NCBI GenBank assembly: GCA_017632695.1
Contig: JAGBQS010000030.1
Coordinates: forward strand, 1-10,976
Direction: 5' to 3'
DNA length: 10,976 bases
Source of the DNA: Bacteroidales bacterium
Lineage (GTDB): Bacteria; Bacteroidota; Bacteroidia; Bacteroidales; UBA3663
Made by a program: the position numbers and the translations under genes. The notes beneath the pieces were generated by a model that worked only from the letters and a program-made list of their open reading frames with translations, had not been told where the DNA came from and did not search any database. This document shows positions 6,226 through 10,976 of the stretch, in pieces. The first letter of the stretch is position 1. Each line of letters opens with the position of its first letter.

Positions 6226-6762
6226 ATGCAACGAATCTTTCTGATAGGTTACATGGGCGCCGGCAAAACCACCTTGGGACGCGCCTTGGCTGCGACGATG
6301 AAGTTGGAGTTCATCGATCTGGACGATTTCATTGTCGGCCGTTTCCACAAAACCGTCAAGGATCTGTTTGCAGAGGTAGGAGAGGACGGGTTCCGGAAGA
6401 TTGAGCGGAATGCGCTGGCCGAAGTTTCCGAATATGAGGACGTGGTCATTTCGTTAGGCGGAGGCACACCCTGTTTCTTCGATAACATGGACATTGTGAA
6501 GCGGGCCGGCAAATCGGTTTACCTGAAACCCGACGAGGACGTCCTGCTCATCCGCCTCATCAAGGGCAAGCACAAGCGTCCGCTGCTGGCCGATAAGAGC
6601 AACGACGAGATACTGCAGGTCATTCGCGAACAGCTTGCCTGGCGCGAACCTTATTATATGAGGGCCGATATTACGTTCAACGCATCGCATCTGGAAAATA
6701 AGGCAGATATCCGCCAGAATGCCGAGAAGCTGGCTGCGCAGCTGGAAGCCATGAATGACTGA
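6226..6762 (+). CDS. aroK: Shikimate kinase
   Basis: This 178-residue kinase transfers phosphate from ATP to shikimate, the fifth step of chorismate synthesis and so of aromatic amino-acid supply. It shows the Walker A motif GYMGAGKT (8-15), the DLDD shikimate and Mg2+ site (Asp31, 33, 34), FRKIE (56-60) with the shikimate-binding Arg, GGGTP (78-82), the lid Arg in KRPLL (117-121), and Arg140 in the adenine-side motif REPYY. The length is normal. The ATG at 6226 is about 17 bases from the predicted transcription start, and I see no better start. The gene ends 66 bases before korA without an intrinsic terminator, so read-through into korAB is possible. Confidence 0.95.
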   Translation: MQRIFLIGYMGAGKTTLGRALAATMKLEFIDLDDFIVGRFHKTVKDLFAEVGEDGFRKIERNALAEVSEYEDVVISLGGGTPCFFDNMDIVKRAGKSVYLKPDEDVLLIRLIKGKHKRPLLADKSNDEILQVIREQLAWREPYYMRADITFNASHLENKADIRQNAEKLAAQLEAMND

Positions 6763-6828
6763 CGTCAGGCTTCCGTTTGTTAAATTAAGGTAAAATTGTG
6801 TTTTATTCTATAACATTAGTTTATTATT

Positions 6829-8664
6829 ATGGAGAATCCAAAGATCATTGATACCCCCGAAGTAGTAGTACGCTTCTCGGGTGACTCCGGCGACGGTATG
6901 CAGTTGGCCGGAACAATCTTCTCAACGGTTGCCGCCATTTTGGGAAATGAGATTTCCACATTCCCCGATTATCCTGCCGAGATGCGTGCTCCGCGCGGCT
7001 CGTTAGGCGGTGTGTCGAGTTATCAGGTGCATGTAGGCAAGAAGGTCTACACTCCGGGCGATGCCTGCGATGTGCTGATTGCCATGAACCCTGCAGCCTT
7101 GAAGCAGAACGTCAAGTATCTGAAGAAGGGCGGCGTTCTTATCTACGATACCGACACCTTCGTAAAATCCGAACTCGATAAGGCTAAGTTCACAACCGAC
7201 GATCCGTTTGCCGAACTGGGTATTGCCGATAAGTTCCAGCTGGTACCTGTTCCGGTTTCGGAGAGCACCAAGTCATCGCTGGCCGATACGGGCATGGATG
7301 CCAAGTCGGTAGCCCGTTGCCGCAACATTTTTGCCGTCGGTTTCGTGTTCTGGCTCTTCAACCGTCCGCTCGAGAAGGCCGAGGAGTTCCTGACCTCCAA
7401 GTTCGGCAAGAAGCCCGAGGTGCTGGCTGCCAACATCAAGGTGCTGACCGACGGTTTCAACTACGGAGCCAACACGCATGCCAGCGTTTCGACCTACCGC
7501 ATCGAGAGCGAGAAGGCCGAACCGGGTATCTATTGCGATGTGAAGGGTAATGCCGCTACGGCTTACGGTCTGGTAGCTGCTGCCGAGAAGGCCGGTCTGA
7601 AGCTCTTCCTCGGTTCATATCCCATCACTCCTGCTACCGATATCCTGCACGAACTCTCCAAACTGAAGTTCCTGGGCGTAACCACCGTACAGGCCGAAGA
7701 CGAGATTGCAGGTATCTGTACCGCCATCGGCGCCTCATTCGGCGGCGCTTTGGCTGCTACCTCAACCTCCGGTCCCGGCATCGCCCTGAAGAGCGAGGCA
7801 ATCGGTCTGGCAGTAATGGCCGAATTGCCGCTGGTTGTCATCGATGTTATGCGCGGCGGTCCGTCAACGGGTCTGCCAACCAAGACCGAGCAGACCGACC
7901 TGCTCCAGTGCCTGTATGGCCGCAACGGTGAGTCGCCGGCCGTAGTAATGGCAGCATCTACACCTGTGGACTGCTTCTATAGCGCCTATAACGCATCGAA
8001 GATTGCCCTCGAGCATAATACACCCGTCATCCTGCTGACCGACGCCTTCCTGGGCAACGGTTCGTCATCGCTCCGCATTCCCGATCCGGAAGCGCTGCCC
8101 GAAATCAAGCCGGCTGTAGCTACGGCCGATATGGCAGGCAGCTATGAGCCTTTTGCACGCGATCCTGAGACGTTTGTCCGCCTCAAGGCCGTTCCGGGTA
8201 CCGAAGGCCTCATGCATCGTCTGGGCGGTCTGGAGAAGAACGTTCACGGCGCCATCAGTACCGATCCGAACGTACATCAGGAAATGGTCAACAACCGTCA
8301 GGCCAAGATTGATTATATTGCCAACTGCATCCCTGCCCTCGAGGTGAAGGGCGATGCCGATGCCGACACGCAGGTTATCGGTTGGGGCGGTACCTACGGT
8401 CACATCTCGGCAGCTGTGGAGAATCTGCGTGCCGAGGGTATGAAGCTGGCACAGGCTCACTTCACGTACATCAGCCCATTGCCGAAGAATACGGCCGAAG
8501 TGCTCAAGCGCTACAAGAACATCCTTTGCTGCGAGCTGAACAACGGCCAGTTTGCCGGTTATCTGCGCTCGAAGGTTGAGGGCATTACCATCCGTCAGTT
8601 CAACGAGGTAAAGGGTCAGCCTTTCCAGATCAGCGACATCGAGGCAGCCATCAAGGCTATCTGA
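6829..8664 (+). CDS. korA: 2-oxoacid:ferredoxin oxidoreductase, fused gamma-alpha subunit (2-oxoglutarate synthase KorA)
   Basis: This 611-residue subunit fuses a gamma domain (about 10-200; VRFSGDSGDGMQLAG, then PAEMRAPRGSLGG) to an alpha domain (about 240-611). The alpha domain has the family motifs YPITPATD (264-271), QAEDEIAG (288-295), TSTSGPG (311-317) and MRGGPSTGLPTKTEQTDL (341-358). With KorB it interconverts 2-oxoglutarate plus CoA with succinyl-CoA, CO2 and reduced ferredoxin. In anaerobic Bacteroidales the reductive direction, making 2-oxoglutarate for glutamate synthesis, is the usual proposal. Specificity for 2-oxoglutarate over other 2-oxo acids is inferred from the fused architecture and similarity, not proven by one residue. 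korB follows after 32 bases, clearly in the same operon. No separate delta (ferredoxin-like) subunit gene is nearby. No consensus promoter is visible in the 66-base gap upstream. Confidence 0.9.
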   Translation: MENPKIIDTPEVVVRFSGDSGDGMQLAGTIFSTVAAILGNEISTFPDYPAEMRAPRGSLGGVSSYQVHVGKKVYTPGDACDVLIAMNPAALKQNVKYLKKGGVLIYDTDTFVKSELDKAKFTTDDPFAELGIADKFQLVPVPVSESTKSSLADTGMDAKSVARCRNIFAVGFVFWLFNRPLEKAEEFLTSKFGKKPEVLAANIKVLTDGFNYGANTHASVSTYRIESEKAEPGIYCDVKGNAATAYGLVAAAEKAGLKLFLGSYPITPATDILHELSKLKFLGVTTVQAEDEIAGICTAIGASFGGALAATSTSGPGIALKSEAIGLAVMAELPLVVIDVMRGGPSTGLPTKTEQTDLLQCLYGRNGESPAVVMAASTPVDCFYSAYNASKIALEHNTPVILLTDAFLGNGSSSLRIPDPEALPEIKPAVATADMAGSYEPFARDPETFVRLKAVPGTEGLMHRLGGLEKNVHGAISTDPNVHQEMVNNRQAKIDYIANCIPALEVKGDADADTQVIGWGGTYGHISAAVENLRAEGMKLAQAHFTYISPLPKNTAEVLKRYKNILCCELNNGQFAGYLRSKVEGITIRQFNEVKGQPFQISDIEAAIKAI

Positions 8665-8696
8665 ACATCATCATTAACCATTAAAAGAATAGAATT

Positions 8697-9728
8697 ATGA
8701 GCTATACACAAGCAGACTTTAAGTCAGATCAGCCTTTGAAATTCTGTGCTGGTTGTGGTGATCACGCAGTAGCTGCTTCCATGCAGAAGGCTATGGCCGA
8801 GTTGGGAATCGCTCCTAATCAGACGGCTGTCATTTCAGGTATCGGCTGTTCGAGCCGTATGCCCTATTACATGAATACTTACGGCATGCATACCATTCAT
8901 GGCCGAGGTCTGGCTGTTGCAACCGGACTGAAGACCAGCCGTCCTGACCTGACCGTCTGGAACGTTTCGGGCGATGGCGACTGCCTGGCTATCGGCGGTA
9001 ACCACTTCATTCATGCCATGCGCCGTAACATCGACCTCAACATCATTCTCTTCAACAACAAGATCTACGGTCTGACCAAGGGTCAGTACAGCCCGACATC
9101 CGATCGCGGTCTGGTTTCCAAGTCTTCGCCTTGGGGAACGGTCGAGGATCCTTTCTGCCCGGCAGAGCTTTGTCTGGGCGCCCGCGGCAACTTCTTTGCC
9201 CGTGCCATCGATGCCGACATCAAGAACAGCGTCGAGGTCATGAAGGCTGCTGCCAAACATAAGGGTGCATCGGTTGTGGAGATGCTTTGCAACTGCGTTA
9301 TTTTTGCCGACGGTATCCACAAGCTGGTAACCGATTCGGCAGTCCGTGCCGACAAGACCATCCTTTTGGAGGACGGCAAGCCGATGATTTACGGCAAGAA
9401 CCGCGATAAGGGTCTGATTCTGGACGGTTGGGACATCAAGCCGGTAACCATCGGCGAGAACGGCATTACCGAAAAGGATCTGCTGGTACACGATGCCAAG
9501 AAGGCCGATCCTACCTTCCACCTCAAGCTGGCCATGATGGGTTACAGCCCATACGGCTATGCCTGTGCCGACGATGACCTGCCTATTGCCCTCGGTGTGA
9601 TCCGGGATGTTGAGGCTCCTACTTACGATTGGGCCGTAAACGATCAGATTGAGGACGTTAAGGGTAAGAAGAAGCAGCGCACCTTGCGCGATCTGCTCCT
9701 TTCCGGCGATACCTGGGAGGTAAAATAA
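8697..9728 (+). CDS. korB: 2-oxoacid:ferredoxin oxidoreductase beta subunit (2-oxoglutarate synthase KorB)
   Basis: This 343-residue subunit binds thiamine diphosphate and the proximal [4Fe-4S] cluster. Cluster cysteines are Cys17 and Cys20 (KFCAGCGDHAV), Cys51 (SGIGCSSR) and Cys200 (CNCVIF, equivalent to the PCVTF motif of relatives). The thiamine-diphosphate/Mg2+ motif starts with GDGD (92-95) and ends with NNKIYGLTKGQ (120-130), followed by YSPTS. HGRGLAVATGLK (68-79) is a typical beta-subunit stretch. The subunit receives the decarboxylated intermediate and passes electrons to free ferredoxin. The ATG is preceded by an A-rich stretch without a Shine-Dalgarno motif. A strong hairpin terminator follows about 70 bases after the stop. 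Confidence 0.92.
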   Translation: MSYTQADFKSDQPLKFCAGCGDHAVAASMQKAMAELGIAPNQTAVISGIGCSSRMPYYMNTYGMHTIHGRGLAVATGLKTSRPDLTVWNVSGDGDCLAIGGNHFIHAMRRNIDLNIILFNNKIYGLTKGQYSPTSDRGLVSKSSPWGTVEDPFCPAELCLGARGNFFARAIDADIKNSVEVMKAAAKHKGASVVEMLCNCVIFADGIHKLVTDSAVRADKTILLEDGKPMIYGKNRDKGLILDGWDIKPVTIGENGITEKDLLVHDAKKADPTFHLKLAMMGYSPYGYACADDDLPIALGVIRDVEAPTYDWAVNDQIEDVKGKKKQRTLRDLLLSGDTWEVK

Positions 9729-9736
9729 CCACCTTC

Positions 9737-9769
9737 CTGACGGTACCCGAAAGGTAAATCAAACGTCAG
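9737..9769 (+). other. Two-part hairpin in the korB 3' untranslated region
   Basis: CTGACG (9737-9742) pairs perfectly with CGTCAG (9764-9769). Nested inside, TACC (9744-9747) pairs with GGTA (9753-9756) around a CGAAA loop. No T run follows, so it is more likely an mRNA 3' structure than a terminator. Confidence 0.4.
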
Positions 9770-9795
9770 TCCGAATTAATTCTTACTATTCAATA

Positions 9796-9840
9796 AGAGG
9801 ATGCAGTCCTTTGGCCGTTACCGACCGGACTGCATCTTCT
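9796..9840. terminator. Bidirectional terminator between korB and the convergent gene
   Basis: GATGCAGTCC (9800-9809) pairs perfectly with GGACTGCATC (9827-9836). Four further pairs outside it, one a G-T, make a 14-bp stem with a 17-base loop. TTATTTT follows on the plus strand. The stem ends right at the stop codon of the minus-strand gene, so it can serve korB well; for the minus-strand gene the downstream T run is poorer. Confidence 0.75.
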
Positions 9841-9841
9841 G

Positions 9842-10606
9842 TTATTTTGCACGTCGGCGGTTACTGGCCGAAATCAGCATGCTTTTGTGGAATTGTCCTA
9901 TGAGCTCGTTGCACGATTTGATTGTGGAACGAGCCTTTTCTGCACGTTCCCGATAAACAGATTCGGAAGCGGGATTATTTGCCCACGCTTCCAAATACCA
10001 GACTATTTCACAATATATTTCTTGAAGTTCTTTTAACAGCAGTATGGTTTTCCCTTTTTCTCTGGCCGCTTTCTCCTCTATCCGTTGGTTGTAGGCTTCA
10101 TTAAAGACTTCGACCGCTTTTTGCAGTTTTTCCACCTCATGCATCAGTCCAAGCTGGTTGATCAGTTCCGACCAGTCCTTTACAAGTCTTGAGGCCATGA
10201 TTGAATAGTATTGGTTGCGCAGATCCAGCCGGCATTTGACAATACTGACAGGAAACTGTTTCAAAACGGTCATTTCCAGCTGCGTAAAAACATCGGCGAC
10301 GTCAGGAGAATCGTCATATTTCAGGGCTTTCAGATCTCCGTACAGGCGACGGAATGCCAAGTCGGAGTTTTTGCTGGCTTCCTGCACATCGGTTGTTGTC
10401 AGTAGGGAAGGTACATACTTCCCCTGTTTGACCAGTTCCTCGTATTTCTGGCAATAAAGGCCTAAGAGTTCACGGGTTTCGTCGTTGTCGAACAATCCGG
10501 ATTGCCGCAGGATTTCAGCGATTGACTGATGAAAACTTTGTTGCGTAGCATAATGATACAGAGCAAAATTAATTGCTCTGACACGTAAGGTTTGGTACTT
10601 CTTCAT
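9842..10606 (-). CDS. Helical protein of unknown function, DUF6261-like
   Basis: This 254-residue protein is predicted to be almost entirely alpha-helical. It has no signal peptide, no membrane segment and no catalytic motif that I can recognise. The middle (EASKNSDLAFRRLYGDLKAL) and the region LRNQYYSIMASRLVKDWSELINQLGL look like the Bacteroidota family DUF6261. That assignment is from memory of the family pattern and is moderate at best. Residues about 150-205 are rich in Glu, Lys and Leu heptads (EVEKLQKAVEVFNEAYNQR), suggesting coiled coil. The C-terminus is basic (ASNRRRAK). The ATG at 10606 follows AAAGTA with no Shine-Dalgarno motif. Unlike the neighbouring genes, it has a long leader with five tandem 42-bp repeats and its own promoter. 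Its function is unknown. Confidence 0.75.
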   Translation of the reverse strand: MKKYQTLRVRAINFALYHYATQQSFHQSIAEILRQSGLFDNDETRELLGLYCQKYEELVKQGKYVPSLLTTTDVQEASKNSDLAFRRLYGDLKALKYDDSPDVADVFTQLEMTVLKQFPVSIVKCRLDLRNQYYSIMASRLVKDWSELINQLGLMHEVEKLQKAVEVFNEAYNQRIEEKAAREKGKTILLLKELQEIYCEIVWYLEAWANNPASESVYRERAEKARSTIKSCNELIGQFHKSMLISASNRRRAK

Positions 10607-10915
10607 TACTTTGATTAGCTCGGTTTTTTATTAAAGCATCGAAATCTTATTTTAGTTGCTATCGCGCAAGTTTTTTGGACTGAAACTTTTGGAAAGTAGC
10701 CGTTCATTATAAATAATAGCAGCTTTCCAAACAGAAAGTAGATGTTCATCACAAATAATGACAGCTTTCAAAACGGAAAGAAGCCATTCATTACAAATAA
10801 TATCAACTTCCCAAACAGAAAGTATTCGTTTATTACAAATAATGATAACTTTCCAAACTGAAAGTAGCCCTTTATTGCAAATAATATCAGCTTTCCCAAA
10901 AGTTCGCTAATAGCG
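10607..10915 (-). promoter_or_regulatory. Long repeat-bearing 5' leader of the DUF6261-like gene
   Basis: About 300 nt separate the predicted transcription start from the ATG at 10606. The start-proximal end carries a small hairpin (CGCT/AGCG, 10905-10915), then the five-unit repeat array, then about 85 bases of A/T-rich sequence with no gene. A leader this long, next to promoters elsewhere in the window that give leaders of about 5 to 30 nt, suggests a regulatory or structural role. Confidence 0.5.
10692..10901 (-). repeat. Five 42-bp tandem repeats
   Basis: The units are 10692-10733, 10734-10775, 10776-10817, 10818-10859 and 10860-10901, each exactly 42 bases with no indels. Read on the plus strand, invariant blocks are GAAAG (unit positions 1-5), TT (12-13), AAATAAT (20-26) and CTT (32-34). 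Each unit is an imperfect inverted repeat: outer GAAAG with CTTTC, and inner ATTA with TAAT. Units 1, 2, 4 and 5 keep the outer pairing, while unit 3 has CTTCC and loses part of it. There are no spacers between units, so this is not a CRISPR array. Confidence 0.93.
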
Positions 10916-10919
10916 GCTG

Positions 10920-10951
10920 CAAAGATACGAAGAATTTGTATGTTTACCAAA
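10920..10951 (-). promoter_or_regulatory. Promoter of the DUF6261-like gene
   Basis: The minus strand shows TTTG (10951-10948) as -33 and TATCTTTG (10927-10920) as -7, an exact consensus match with a 20-base spacer. The predicted start is near 10914. It lies directly upstream of the 42-bp repeat array, so the whole array would be transcribed into the leader. Confidence 0.8.
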
Positions 10952-10976
10952 CAAAAATGAAGTTTTTTGGCTATAA

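Noticed and set aside
10692..10901. CRISPR array
   Set aside because: The 42-base units are directly adjacent, diverged from each other, and have no unique spacers. No cas genes are present.
10768..10950. A 60-codon minus-strand reading frame with 14-residue repeats
   Set aside because: Its ATG overlaps the -33 element of a strong promoter, so the message would start after it. Its content is simply the 42-bp array read in one frame. It is recorded as a finding, not as a gene.

Overview
The window looks like chromosomal backbone from a member of the Bacteroidales (Bacteroidota). Three things support this: the gene content and order (recO, rpsT, gyrB; a viroplasmin-type RNase H1; a fused KorA with KorB), start codons preceded by A/T-rich sequence instead of Shine-Dalgarno motifs, and repeated matches to the Bacteroidota promoter (a -33 TTTG/TTG and a -7 TAnnTTTG). 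In five promoters the two elements are separated by exactly 20 bases. Genus cannot be fixed from sequence alone.

Left part (1-2500). A minus-strand surface-lipoprotein metallophosphatase (5'-nucleotidase family) runs off the left edge. Next to it on the same strand is recO, whose promoter sits almost on top of its start codon. Divergent from recO, a clear promoter drives rpsT (ribosomal protein S20) behind a GC-rich, probably folded leader of about 155 nt. An intrinsic terminator follows rpsT. A 26-base alternating purine-pyrimidine tract then lies just before gyrB.

Centre (2501-6225). gyrB is complete and ends in a strong terminator, followed by an eight-copy heptamer array. On the minus strand, an RNase H1 gene and a fumarylacetoacetate-hydrolase-family gene overlap by four bases (ATGA) and form an operon. 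The rnhA promoter is back to back with the promoter of aroK.

Right part (6226-9841). aroK (shikimate kinase) is followed by korA-korB, which encode a two-subunit 2-oxoacid:ferredoxin oxidoreductase, most likely 2-oxoglutarate synthase. In anaerobic Bacteroidales this enzyme links succinyl-CoA to 2-oxoglutarate, and so to amino-acid synthesis. A bidirectional terminator separates korB from the convergent last gene.

Right end (9842-10976). A minus-strand gene encodes a helical protein of unknown function resembling the DUF6261 family. It is preceded by a leader of about 300 nt containing five perfectly phased 42-bp tandem repeats, with a textbook promoter upstream. This repeat-bearing leader is the most unusual structure in the window. 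The other genes are ordinary housekeeping functions, and I see no mobile element, CRISPR array, tRNA or rRNA.
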